The notes beneath the pieces are model-generated. The model was not told the origin of the DNA. It was given only the letters and a program-made list of their open reading frames with translations, and did not search any database. A stretch of DNA of 64,000 bases from Amyelois transitella. Taxonomy: Eukaryota > Arthropoda > Insecta > Lepidoptera > Pyralidae. A program made the translations under genes and the position numbers. The first letter of the stretch is position 1; each line of letters opens with the position of its first letter. Shown here one piece after another: positions 23,576 to 36,090 of this stretch. The stretch covers positions 74,501-138,500 of the forward strand of contig NC_083518.1 in assembly GCF_032362555.1 (NCBI RefSeq). Direction: 5' to 3'.

Positions 23576-24571
23576 ATAGAAATGTGGTCGAGAGAATACA
23601 CTGTTATGATTTATTCGAAATTTAAAATGGTAGAGACTGCGCCGGAATTGTACCCGTCTATAAATTCCTTCGAAGAAACTCGGTTAACTTAAAATGCCGT
23701 CTGTGAAACCTATATAAGTTTAGATACGTCTCTATCCCTTACGGGGTGGACAGATCCAATAATTATAATCTAGTAAAGATTCAAATTTCAGGCTTAATGA
23801 TGGAATAGAAAGAATGTTTGATAGCACATATCCCAAAAAAGGAATCTCAAGTTATTTATAAGCCTTTTCCTTGATTGACTTTACTTAAAAACTGCGCGTG
23901 GTTCTGTAAGCAAGAGAAGCACACACAAACTTTGATTTTCTTTTGTACCAGCTGGAAGCTTGCCCACGAGGAATGTCCTTATTCCCTTCGTCTTCGTCTT
24001 TTAAGATATCCATGAGAAAGAGATTGATGTAGGTAGGTACTCCTATTCTAAATTGCGTAAACTTCCCGGTGTTCATATACGTACGTATGCACTATAGACC
24101 TGTGAAGTAAACTACCATTACATGCCACCGCTTATTCGTCGTAGGGTAGGTTCGGGAAAACTCGAGAGTAAGTACATAATTATGACTATAGACGGAGGAG
24201 TTGGGGAGGTCATCCCATTACTCTACATTACCTACATTTTGCCCTGGCGCGATAAAGAATTACATCGAAATCTTATAAGATCTGAGAACCAAAACAGCAA
24301 CCAACCAACTGGACTGCATTGTACTAAAGAGACACAAGAAAAAAAATAAAACGCAACCTTTTTTGATCCTCGGTCGGATTCTGCGAACAAGGAAGCGCGG
24401 GCGGAACACGAGGGTGACGCACCGCGCGTGCGTACAGTCAGGGGCGGCCGGCGCAGTCGCCATGCGCTCGTCCTCTAAACAACATGGCGCGCCGCGTCCC
24501 TCAAGGACGTCGTAACAAACCCCGCGGAATAAAAACCCCAGCTGTCAGCCCCCGAGCTAGAAACCCTGTGT

Positions 24572-24672
24572 TATAAAACTGTGTTTTTAATTTGTGAGTG
24601 CAATCGTGCAGTGTTCGTTTTGTGTGTTTACTTATTGGAATACCGGCTGTAAGCTCCGATTGTTTCCCAAAG
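24572..24672 (+). promoter_or_regulatory. TATA promoter and short noncoding first exon
   Basis: TATAAAA at 24572-24578 is followed about 30 bp later by an initiator-like ATCGTGCAGTG. A leader of about 65 nt then ends in a strong donor, CAAAG|GTATGT at 24672/24673. The preceding 200 bp (24370-24570) are clearly GC- and CpG-rich against an AT-rich background. This reads as the start of a plus-strand transcript with a long first intron. No downstream coding exon could be joined to it within the window. Confidence 0.45.
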
Positions 24673-25220
24673 GTATGTTCAAAACAATAATATAGATGAT
24701 TTACATGGGTTGGTGCTACGTGTTTTCGAATTAGATTTGTTGTGTTGATAAAAGACTGAAGGAATCCCACAAGCGTGTGTTGATGTTGACGCATCTGCAA
24801 CAGGCGATGAAGCCGTGGCATAATTTTATTTATTTAGTCCCATGGGAAATGCACGCATTTTTTTTATATCAGTACTACGAGTATAATCAGCAATACAGCA
24901 GATAGTAGGTACCTACACCACACCCTAGTTTTCAAATATGAAAACACATTAGATCAGCAGTCTGATGATAAATTTTCCTCTTGTGATATGTTATGACAAA
25001 TATTTTAAGTCTACCTATGTTAATTCAATGACATTACTTTATCTAGTTTTTGAGCAAAATTACATAGAAACTAGGTAAATCAAGATCGACATTTTTGCCT
25101 TATAACGTGCGAAAATAGCAAGCTCTACTATTTTGCACTTTGACCAGTTCTTGCTAGTCCTATGTTGCTTTTGTAGGTCAGACAATATTAATTTTGACTG
25201 TTGAGTTTCTAGTAAAGTAG

Positions 25221-26356
25221 GGTAATTGCGCTGGTTTGGCGTCCAGTTCTACTTTTCGTCCATTTCACTTTTAAACGCATATAAAAAGAATATAAACACA
25301 CCTATGCACGCATGTTGCAACTTGTCACGATCCTTCATACTTAAGCAACAGTTCTAACAACCACAAAATCCAATTTGTCAAGTGAAAACTTCGAAAAAAT
25401 TAAACTCAGTGGCCGGCATGTGTTCGTGTTGCGTAGACGTCATTGCCGATACAAAAAAAATAGCTGGTGCAGGAACACTCCGTGGTGGGTTTTATGACTA
25501 TTTCACATAGATTGGGTAATATTTTGGCATGTAAGGATATTTAAGAGTATAACTAACATTATGTTCAGGTTATTTTACAATATTTTTGTAGTAATCTTAG
25601 TAAAAGTTTGCGGACGAATACTGACATGCCTATTTTACCAATTATTTGGTATCCGTCCACGTGGACGGAAACTAAAACAGCAAGCTAAATATTTGGAATG
25701 TTCATTTTACTTTTTCAGACCTATAAAAAAATATGTGTTTTCTTTACATATGAACTTTATTGGCTATTTGACAAGATATTTAGTTAACGTCCAATAATTT
25801 CTCAGTATTGCTTGTTTAAAAAAATGTTTAAATGGCATGGACGAAAACTAAACAGCAATATTTTTTGTATTAGTTTTCGTCCATAATAGTGTGGAATCTA
25901 CTTCTAACACAATTTCTTGTTAATTCGTACAGGTTTTTCTAGTAGGTACTAAACTATGAAATTAATTGTTATAGATGGATTCGGGGAAATAAAAAAAGCA
26001 GGAAATCTACTGCTGAAGAATAAATATTTTTGTTGATTAAATAAAAGATTATAAAGACAGTTTTTATTTAACATTGCATTTTTACTCTTTTTTACATACT
26101 GGACGGAAACTAGATCACACCAGGGCGAAAACCAAATTTTTTGGACGAAAACTAGTGAAATCTGCCATTTAACATTTAATTATTTATATAAAAAACAATG
26201 TAGTTATAATTAAAAGTTTCTTTATTTTTATCAAAAATAGACTATATGAGGTATTTAAACAAATATGAGCTATTTTAATTAGGATACTTTATCATATTAT
26301 TTTTACGTCTGAAAGCTAGCAACTCCGCTAATTGGACGAAAACCAGCGCAATCACC
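25221..26356. mobile_element. DNA transposon-like element with terminal inverted repeats and iterated motif
   Basis: The left end GGTAATTGCGCTGGTTTGGC and the reversed right end GGTGATTGCGCTGGTTTTCG form about 25-bp inverted repeats. Between them a GGACGRAAACYA motif recurs in both orientations: 25251-25261, 25650-25660, 25663-25674, 25839-25850, 25871-25882, 26101-26112, 26124-26135, 26145-26156 and 26334-26345. No transposase is seen; a 78-codon open frame (25561-25797) resembles nothing known. It is probably a non-autonomous cut-and-paste element whose motif may bind the transposase. No target duplication was identified. Confidence 0.65.
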
Positions 26357-28160
26357 ACAGTTATACATATTAATTTATTTGCCAACTAAGTGTTTGCAGG
26401 TGAAGAGTTACGCGAGTTCTTTAATGAGATACCTATACTTATAATAATCTACAACGAAGTTGAAGTTGCGGAATTTTATATAATGTTTTTGGGTTCAGCC
26501 AAGTAATTGGAGTTTTAATAGGTACAAGTTCAAAAGCGGAGCTGTGCATTATTCACATTATGTTTATGATTTGTACAGTCACAATTGTTCATTTGCTATT
26601 TACGCTCATTACGATAAATAAATGCGATCTATGACTACAAGCTGAGAAATTCCTCACGCGCCTCGCTTTAATGTTTTCATTTTTATAAATATTTTATTTC
26701 AATATCGCCGTCAAAGCAGCATTGTGAGCGTCCACAATGGTTACGTTAACAATCGTGTTATTAAAAACCTGAATGTTATTCCTTTGAGCCGAACACGCCG
26801 AACACGTAATACTTATTAATAAAAGCGCAGGACTTCATGCATGATCAGGTTGCTTGAATTTAGGACAATGTTTCAGGAAACAGGAATTGTGTTACTTGTT
26901 TTATAAGTCAGGTTTAAAAACATTGTTGTAGTATTGAATTGTAATTACCTGGAGGAGTATTCTTAATGTTAAAATATGTCCTACAGCAGAGAAGGACGCA
27001 AAAAACTCACTGTACAGCAAAATTTGAGATTGTGTACAATATCTTTATCTTAGTTGGGTTTTATATTTGTTGGATTGAAAACATAGTACTAGGTAATTAA
27101 TAAATATAATTATTTATTAAAAAATATAGTATCGTTGAGGCTAACTCGATCTGTGTAATATGTCCCGCATATATAATGTAAGTATATTTATTTAATAAAA
27201 AGCCAGACAACAGACCAACAGACAATCCTTCATTAAGGACTAAAAGATTGAAATGGCTTCTTCCATTTAGCACGTGCGTGGTAAAGGACAAACTTCTAAT
27301 TGACAATGAACCACATTATACTAATTGCCGACCTCTGGGTTGCTTCTAAATGAATCGTTACATTATAACTAACCTACTCAATTGCAAATGATAAGACGTA
27401 AATTACACCAAGTTCTTTTATGTAGATACCTGCATACATAGACACTACTCACAACATATATCTGTGACACCCGAAGTTTTGTGGGACCATCAAGGTTGTC
27501 ATTATCACTTACTAAAATGCAATATCACTTGCACAATACAAGTTAAATCTAACACAGATCAAGATTTTAATGTATTTATATCCCGTTTAGCCTGTTACGA
27601 AAAAAATGGTGACAATGTAGGTACATATGTATGAATGACAAAAAATACTTTGAATTACAAATATCGCCTGACAATATTTTCCTATTTTCATAAATAGGTC
27701 TATCAACTTTGATAAAAATATAACTGTTCATCTATCTTTGAGTTTTACCGAAGCTAATAAGGAACTGCATACTTATAAGGTTTTCTTTGTAAGTCTCTTA
27801 AGGTACTGGCCCAATGCCAAACGCTAGACTGTGCATAACTCCAGGAGCTTGTATCTTTTTCCTTTTGTGGTGGAAATACATACTCGTAGGTACCTCATCG
27901 CGACTATATCTGTACAAATCGTGAATTTTCATTTAAATGCAAAAATAATGAAAACTAGGTACTTATTTATACTTTTAAAACTAGAGTTTATAAAATTCAC
28001 TTTCAGCTACAGCATTGCAAATTTCAATACGAATATTAAAATTACATCCCATGAAAGATGAAACACAATACTTGGGCTTCTGGGCTTATATCTATTATCT
28101 AGAACCCTAATTTGATTGACCCTAGTCCATGGCCGCTTGGTCTTGAACTAGAATTAAATA
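26357..28160. other. AT-rich noncoding stretch
   Basis: Nothing recognisable is present: no open frame with protein-like composition, no clear repeat ends. It is consistent with a long intron or intergenic DNA. Confidence 0.4.
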
Positions 28161-28168
28161 ATCATTGA

Positions 28169-28840
28169 TCAGTTTATATTTTTAAATCTGTCCCTGAACT
28201 TCACCTTGGAATCTCCCCGGGACGGCACGGGCCCAGGCCGGTTCGCGGGGTCTTTGAACCTCCAAATTCCCCTCGGATGTTTAAGCTGGCTATATTTAGA
28301 AGTGCACATTGGCCGAAAGCCGCCTGACGCCCGCTCGCGGCTAGGTATCAATCTTTTCGACACCTATTAGCGAACTTATAGAAGCACGATCATTCGAATC
28401 GACAAACTTACAATATTTTGGATGAAAACAATAGAGATGAGTGTGTATTTTGAATTGGATGGTAATGTTACCTAAATTATACATTAAGAAGAAGTGATTT
28501 GGTTGTAAAATATCTAACGCGAGATCGTAAAGGCATATTCTGTTCACATGCTCATTGCGAATGCCGGTGCAGTAGAAAAATACGATAAACACAATTATCA
28601 ATGCAAATCTGCCGCTCCTGCGCCTCAAGCGTCGCTCCTTGTTGGCTCCGACTAGTTTTTGCAGCGCGCCAATCCTCGGATTGAACTGAATATCCGTACG
28701 TGATTCTATTCGACTTTTTGCGAGACGAATCGGATTTTTGTTTGGATTTGTGATCTCCAATTATGGAAGATGGAATGGCTGTGATAGGCGTGTAACGAAA
28801 CGATAGTAAAAGATTCTCGTTTTTTTGTGTACGCACGTAC
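28169..28840 (-). other. GC-richer island with weak coding potential
   Basis: Base composition rises here relative to the neighbours. On the minus strand overlapping open frames cover 28341-28836. The best-looking one has a polar start (DHKSKQKSDSSRKKSNRI) and runs into RSQQGATLEAQERQICIDN. No domain is recognised and the frames overlap each other, so this could be a decayed exon, a repeat or chance. Confidence 0.2.
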
Positions 28841-29016
28841 AGTAGGTGTTTCTGTATGTGCGATCAAGGAGAATGTAAGGACATGCAGACAATGCAGAGC
28901 TTTTTAAAAGAATAACGGTCATTTTTCTCAGTTAGTCTAGAATCTATCAATTGAACATGTACCGAGAAATTTTATATTGAGTAGAAATGATTACAGTTTA
29001 AATTATATAGAAACTT

Positions 29017-31560
29017 ATAATAAATAATAATAATAAATTCTTTATTTAGCCATTATGACATAGAACACATTACATAGTACACAAAGGGAGTAAGTACATG
29101 TTTATATAATTGTATTATAAAGTCCCCTGCCCCAACCAGACACAATCAATCTCTGAACTAGACGTTAGTCTGTATCTCAGAGACCGTTGCCCCGGGGTGG
29201 CAGGGAAATTTATAGAGTTTAGTGCTTATGGCAATAAGAACAGAGTAATGATCTAGGTTTCCCAAACTAGACTAGTCTGTTATTTTTGGGAAACCTTATT
29301 TAAAAGTTACTAAAGAAATGAAGCCTTAGCTAGAAACTTAACTAAATTGATTTGCTGGGTACAAAAGGTGGCATGTGTGAAGTGTGTATGTGTTTGTGTG
29401 TGGGTTGTGTGAAAATAAATGTGTGTTTGTTAGGAAATTGAAAGCAGGATTTGGATACAGAATGGAAGACAGTTAGAGTAACAGGTTTTCGGTTTCGTCG
29501 TAATTTAATGAATGTAGAAATTTTTGCACACGTTTTTTGCAAACAAATTTTGAGCATGAGTAAATATTGCTTTCTTTGTTTAATTTATTATAAAGTTTTG
29601 CGCCTAATACACTGAAGTTTCTGGCTGCTGTTGATGTTCTGTGTTGTGGTATTATGCAAACCTTATACTGAAGATGTCGTCGTCGGTTAGCGTTGAGGTT
29701 TGGGTCAAACTTTAGCAGAGAGTGTTTTTTAAGTACCGTCTGTAACACAAAGAGCTGCCTCACTGCCAACACTTTTACGTCGGTGTAAAGCTGAGAGGTT
29801 GGGTAACGGTATGGTTTACGTGTCATCACTTTAAGGACAGCCCTCTGTGCCCTTTCCAATGGCAGTAAGTTTGTTTTTGCTGCTGACCCCCAGACCCGAA
29901 CACCATACATTAGAATAGACTGACATAGGGCAAAATAGGTATTTTTCAGTGTATCAGAATCCGCCACGTTTCTAAGATTTTTAAAGACAAATATCATTTT
30001 CCGCACGCGAGAAGTAAGCGACTTAATTTGTAGTAGCCATTTTAATTTTTGGTCTAGAATAATACCAAGATATTTGACGTTAGTTACTTGGGGGATAACT
30101 GAACAAGTGCAATTCGGGGTCAGGTTTTGGCATATATGGGCTTTGATTACAAAATTGTGATGTGAAGGAAGTGTTGTCGAATTAAGTCCAAATGGCAAAC
30201 AATTAGTTTTTGATAAATTAAGCGAGAGTAGGTTATCAGATAACCAAGACATAACAACGGCCAAGGCTGATTCTGCATGTATTTGGGCTTCTTCCCATGA
30301 GCGACCGGATACTAATAAAGCTGTGTCATCAGCATAAGTATATATGTTACAAAAAGGAATTGTTAGTTTGCACAAATCATTGATATATATAATGAAAAGT
30401 GTGGGGCCAAGGACACTTCCCTGCGGGACTCCAGTTGTTATGTACTCCTCTTCACTTGTGTATTCTTCAATTTTTACTTTTTGTGTCCGATTAGACAGGT
30501 AACTTCTAAAAAGATCCAAAGCCACACCACGAATACCGACAGCCTCCAACTTTAAAAGAAGTTTGGGGATAGAGACGGTGTCGAAGGCTTTTGATAGATC
30601 TAGGAATAATCCTAGTCCTTTTCTCTGTTTTTCAAAGCAGTCAACTATGTCATCAACCAGTGCAGATACTGCATCCTCCGTCGATCTACCCGCTCTGAAA
30701 CCATACTGATTATTTGAGATTATATTATTAGCATTAAGGTATCTGAGTAGCCGAGAATTAATAATTTTTTCCAATAATTTTGACATTGCAGTAAGCACAG
30801 ATATCGGACGATAGTTGGTGACATCGTCTCCATCACCACCCTTATAAATTGGATGAATGATGGCTTTCTTAAATGCATCTGGGAAAACTCCACTTGTGAG
30901 TGATAGTTGAAAGATATGTCTTAGTAATGGGACAAAAATTTCACGTGATGATTGCAGAATACGGGATGAAATGTTGTCCCACCCAGTAGCGCAATCTCTT
31001 CTTAAATTCATTATGTGGTCATTAATTTCGTCATTAGTGACATTAAAAAGAGCAAAGGAGTTTCGAGGGGATGAAACTGGTGCTGTGGGAGGTACAAATG
31101 AAGTTTTATTAGTTTGCCCTATTGTATTAGCTAAGTTTCTCCCAACATTTACAAAGTAGTTATTAACCTCATTCACAGATTTGGTAGGATCATGTGTAGA
31201 CTTTAGGAGGGCTTTAGAACTAACGCGTGATGGTGCAATATTTGTGATTTCTTTGATCGCCTTCCATTTTAATTTGGGATCATTTTTCGTCCTCATTAGA
31301 GCCTGCCTATTGTATTCTTTCTTCAATTTCTTCAAAAGTTTATTGATATAATTTCTGTATCTTGAATAAGTAATCGCAAGCGTGACGTTATTGTGTTGTT
31401 TTTTTAATTGTTTATGCATTCGGTCTCGATTTCGTATGCAGCGTAGAAGGCCTGGAGTAATCCAAGGCTTCAGATTTCTCTTACTACGAAATATACGAAT
31501 ATTATAGGAGAAGTGTGAAACCATATAGAAATCTGTATCGTGTTTCCATCCCCGCGGTGT
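29017..31560 (-). mobile_element. 5'-truncated jockey-superfamily LINE
   Basis: The open frame 31524-29473 (683 codons, uninterrupted) begins in the linker between endonuclease and RT (KPWITPGLLRCIRNRDRMHK). It then shows the complete RT: NYRPISVLTAMSKLLEKIIN, QYGFRAGRSTEDAV, LDLSKAFDTV, GVPQGSVLGPTLF, and the catalytic YADD at about residues 396-399, followed by the thumb region. The endonuclease domain is missing, so the copy is 5'-truncated near 31560. The 3' end at about 29017-29040 is a TAA/TTA-type simple-repeat tail. The intact RT frame suggests a fairly recent insertion, but it cannot retrotranspose by itself. Confidence 0.92.
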
Positions 31561-33600
31561 AATAGGACTCTAAGAATGCAGTCGCGGTGTCTCCTTTCAA
31601 CGTAGTCACATTATAATTGCTTACGGTTTCCATTTAGAAGATAATGTTTCATTAATATCGATCAATCCGTTGGTAATGTTAAAATAATTTTCACTTTGTT
31701 TTCAACGTCGTACTTGGGATGGGGTCGGCCATTTGGCCTATCACGTTCAATTGATATCAGTTTCCGTTCCGTTTCATTCAATCAGGTAATGTAAGTACTA
31801 TATACTCAATGAATCTGCCTATTTTCTGAGGGTTTCCTGCCGAGCAACATGACCCCCTGTATATGTACATACAAATCAAAGCAGGGTTCAGTTTCTCTGC
31901 AGGCGATTACTTCTTACCTAGTTCAGCAGTTACTGACTTTTATTTGATATTACCGCCTTGTAGATAGCATTCTTCCTATATTTCCATTATGATCCAGAAA
32001 GTTCCCTAATAATTAGCTAAATTAATCCTTCGGTGCCACAACTTATTGATATTTTTTTGTCGCGTACCGTCCCAAAATGACTCCATGTCACAGAAATAGA
32101 ATTAGTTAGCCTTATTATTCAGATTTCTATAGTTCATTATTATAAATTCATATTCCTGACGACTAAAGGTATAAGGAACTAGTCGGGAATTATTATTGTA
32201 TTGCATTGTATTGTATTTTAGTGTAGTGTACCGCAGCTGTCGCAATGCGAGCGATCGATGCGGTCGTCTGCGACGGCGGCCTGCGGCTTAGATAGCTTGA
32301 TGTTATGTGCATTATTACATCCTTTTTAAAATATACCTTAAAATTATTAATGAATGTGGATGAACCAAAAAGTATGTAAACGTTGGAGCAAGTTGAAAAT
32401 ATTAGTCTAATTACCTGTCCACAACATCAACATCACATTTATTGAAATAAAGACGTTTACGAGTATATCATTCATATAAAATTCACCTGTATTCATAATT
32501 TATGTATTTTCATAAGGTTCTATAATGTAAGTTGTTGAGCAAGTTAATACCTGTCTCATCACAAGTCTGAAAATTATATTAGGGCTCATAGGATAGGATT
32601 TTTTTTTCATTTTTAGAGTTAATTGAAATGCACATTGCGCCAGAAGGTAAGGTAAATTTAAAAAAAAATATATCTGTCATCGCCATCATGTACTTATTAA
32701 GTAAGTTCGTGTTGTCACAGACAATGTTTGCTCAGAAGGCGACAATCTTTATTCTATTTTATCACTACAAACACAGCGTAAGTGTAAAAATATGCAGATT
32801 AATAACGGGCGAAGACTCATCGGTATACAGCCATTGAATCTAGTCAGCGGTTCTAAGAAATTAAGAATACGTGAGTTTGAACTAATTAGGGTACGTGCTG
32901 TATCGGAAGAGTCGCAGGAAGCGTGTTGCCATATTGATATGGTAATGCACGTGCTGGCAACACATTAATTCGACGCTTAATCCGAATGTGGCAACATTCA
33001 ATTGATATTATTGGTTGGAGAAATTGAAACGTGTGTAACTGTTTGTTCAGAAGTATTCGTAATTTGAATACCTATGAGCGTTGATAAGTGCCATTATAAC
33101 TATTTTCCCAAGGTGAAATGGAGTCAAAATGGTAGTTATGAAACTTTGCCGATCTTTTTAAAGCATGTAAGGCGAGAGACTCTAAACTTTGAAGTCAACT
33201 CTGAGAAAATAATCGGAATTTAGCAATGAGAAAGATTTTTTTTAAAAAGAATGTACCTATGCTGCTTGCTGCCAAATGTACATTTTTTTTTGTTATGAAT
33301 TTCTTTAAAGAAAAGTTAATTATACTGAACTCTTATCGGAGAAATCACTCAAAATGAGTTTTTTTTTAATTCAACAAAAGTTAATCATCTTTGCGCAACA
33401 GGGATAGATCTGGAGCGTCCCGGTTCTCGTTAGCACATGATTCATCCTCCCATTTTGGCTCTAGGGAAGATTGGTTTGTGTTTTAGCTTGAAATAAGTGC
33501 GGATGTTTCACCGCATTCTGACTAAGGTGGTGCAAAAGCGTGTTAATGTATCTAATTAGTATTAGCACCCCTTTTTGCTTAAAAGGTTAAGTATATGCTT
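31561..33600. other. Noncoding stretch
   Basis: No gene is supported. A small GC-rich patch at 32230-32295 (GCGAGCGATCGATGCGGTCG region) stands out but carries no open frame of note. Confidence 0.35.
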
Positions 33601-33620
33601 CCGCTATGTAAGTTGAGAAT

Positions 33621-33862
33621 GGTGCCGTGTGGTTTCCGGCACTTTAGAATAGAACCTGCCCATATCTTTGCCGTGGTCGTAAAAGGCGACTAAGGGGTGG
33701 GTTTATAGATTTGGGATTCCTCTTCTGGGCGATGGACTATCAACCTGTCACTATTTGAATCTCAATTCCATTCTTAAGCCATACAGCTGAACGTGGCCTT
33801 TTTGAGACTGTTGGCTCTGTCTATCCCGCAAGGGATATAGACGTGACTGTATATTGTTGTTA
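33621..33862 (+). repeat. Lepidopteran dispersed repeat (GGCGACTAAGGG ... CTGAACGTGGCCT family)
   Basis: In order it shows GTGTGGTTTCCGGCAC, GTCGTAAAAGGCGACTAAGG, CCTGTCACTATTTGAATCTC, AGCTGAACGTGGCCTTT and GTTGGCTCTGTCTATCCCGC. I know this string from many moth genomes as a SINE- or LINE-tail-like repeat. Other copies in the window: 38296-38444 and 38472-38553 (both reversed) and 63342-63530. Confidence 0.8.
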
Positions 33863-34341
33863 TGTTGTTGAGAATCGCAATTTGGGACGCTGGACGGTTT
33901 TAGCTCCTTTATAAATACAATATTCTGCGTGAAGGCGCATTGCTATTTCATTCAGACAGGCGTAGAGTTTATAGCGAATAAGTTACCTACGTATTACTGG
34001 GTCGCGGAGGGTGGACGTGATTTATTCTGACTTATCTTGACTAACATTTTTGACTTTTCCACTTTTGGATCGTGGTTATGGATGACACCTGCAGAGAAGA
34101 GGCGAAATGATAACTGTCCCAAACGTTTTGTGTCATTATAATAATCAGTTTAATAATAATAAGCTTAATAATAATTCTACCAAGTGAAATGTTGTCATAA
34201 AAAAGTGTTCTAATCGTAAATTTTCAAAGTAAAACATCAGAGAATCTTTGGTTGGCTAGTGATGATCTGTTAAACATTTTTTCGACGTAATGGTAGGAAA
34301 TTGACTTCTTCGCCCGTCGATGTACCTTACTTATTTGACGG

Positions 34342-34515
34342 TCAAGCAGTACAATCTGATTGCAAGATATGTGTGACATTAATAACTTCAGCAATCGGGA
34401 AAAACAATAGCTCCGTCCATGGCACATCCGCGTCTGCTGCTGTTGTCTGTTCGTCTGTGACCCTATTCCGAAGCACGTCGCCATCGGCCTTCGGGTGTTC
34501 TTGCATTTTGTTCAT
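34342..34515 (-). CDS. Possible small open reading frame, 57 aa
   Basis: An ATG-to-TGA frame encodes a polar N-terminal half (MNKMQEHPKADGDVLRNRV) and a more hydrophobic C-terminal half (WTELLFFPIAEVINV). The local base composition is GC-richer than the flanks. It is short, no domain is recognised, and a frame on the opposite strand overlaps it. It could be a decayed exon. Confidence 0.2.
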   Translation of the reverse strand: MNKMQEHPKADGDVLRNRVTDEQTTAADADVPWTELLFFPIAEVINVTHILQSDCTA

Positions 34516-34728
34516 TCGACGCGCGACTTGCTAGGGACGGGTATTTAGTTGTGAATTTAGCGATTTTTTTTTATTTTTTCTAAATTTTATGTCTAAAGTG
34601 TACATAAGTACATATGACGTCACGCATCTTTCCCGGCAGTAGGCAGAGACTACACCTTTCCACTTGCCACGATTCCTGCATTTTTCTTTCGCTTTAATTA
34701 TTATTACTCATCGGTTTGTTATAATTTT

Positions 34729-34746
34729 AAGAAAGAAAGAAAGAAA
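34729..34746. repeat. (GAAA)n microsatellite
   Basis: Four AAGAAAGAAAG-type units precede an AT-rich stretch. It may be the tail of an inserted element. Confidence 0.6.
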
Positions 34747-35282
34747 AATGTTTATTCGGTACAAAATACAAATTAAAATATGACAATTTACTTTTAATTT
34801 TAAGCGCTATAAATAATTTGGAATATAACGAGTTATATTTATTTTTCCTATGTGATGTAAATTTTGTAAAAATTTATGGTAGGTAAAATAAAGTAAATAT
34901 TTATTCCAGTCAAAACATATCTCAACATATATCTCATTGATCACGAACCCAGTAGGTTGATAGCGCTGTACCTCGCTATCGTTATCTGTAAAAGCACACG
35001 AAACGTTTTAAGCTAATAACGTTACATATTGACGCTTATTGGAGTATATATTCCACGTTCCATAATAGTATCTCTTTCGCTATCTCTTTCCAATATTTGA
35101 CATGACCTACATAAATGGTTGTTCATTACCTACATGAAAACTTAATTTCAGAGAGTTTGTAATGAATAATAGCCCTCAATTAGACTATGCTATAATAGAA
35201 AAGATAGGTGGGTTTTCCGGATATTTAAGCAAGTACTTATTAGGTAACCTATTAGATATTTTTTTCTATGCTAAAGATTATA

Positions 35283-35325
35283 TATAAATATATATATATA
35301 GGTATATATATATATATATGTAGTT
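35283..35325. repeat. (TA)n microsatellite
   Basis: A run of alternating T and A interrupted by a single GG. Confidence 0.85.
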
Positions 35326-35557
35326 GTAGTTGCATATCTAATGTGTCCAAGTATTTCCTACTTTTGTATTAGCAACTTTTATGTAATTAGTTATAGGTAC
35401 TGTGAAATTGTGTGTCAACATTTTCCTTGCCGTGTGAATAGTTGTTCAGACCGTCGATTTAATTAACATTGACAGTTGATTTCTAGTTAGTTTTTCCTGA
35501 TTCAAAGTTACCTCATAGTTTTGTATCTACAAATTAACAGCAATCGATGATTTATTC

Positions 35558-35803
35558 TTAGTTCATGGAGTTAAATTTATTAAAATCGGTCTTCTTTTTC
35601 TTTTCAAAATCTATCATTGATGTATCGATGTCGATATTTTTTATGGAATCTCCAACACTAGTTGAACTTGCTTTGTGCCGTAGTGCCATCGCATTGACAC
35701 GAGGATATAAAAATAATTGTAATTCTATGAGCATCGACGCTGGTCCCCTTTCTCCGATGATGCCATTCCTTATTAGTTGCTTTTTCAATAAAAAATGTCA
35801 AGT
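35558..35803 (-). CDS. Possible decayed exon or small open frame
   Basis: A minus-strand frame of about 80 codons without an early ATG reads LKKQLIRNGIIGERGPASML, then a segment ending DSIKNIDIDTSMIDFEKKKK and a final FNKFNSMN. The composition (acidic helix then Lys run) is protein-like. A competing plus-strand frame covers the same bases but is phenylalanine/serine-rich and less convincing. The family is unknown. Confidence 0.22.
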
Positions 35804-36090
35804 GAAAGCTAATGCTTACGTTTATTACAAACTTTTGTTCACTTAGGTACGTATGCATTCCGAGGGTAATCTTTCCAATCGCTCTATCTCTGTGAGTAAG
35901 AAGTCCACGTTTATGGCAATATTTGTATATACTTAGTGATCAGTCGGGCTCCAATAGTTGAACTTGAAGCCTTTAAGGTAAAATGTATGCCATCGTTATG
36001 GCATTCGCCCCGGCCACGCCCTCCCTGGTGAATTAAAATATAAATAATCGGAATAATGTATTAATGTCATTCCTATACTTAAACTTATTT

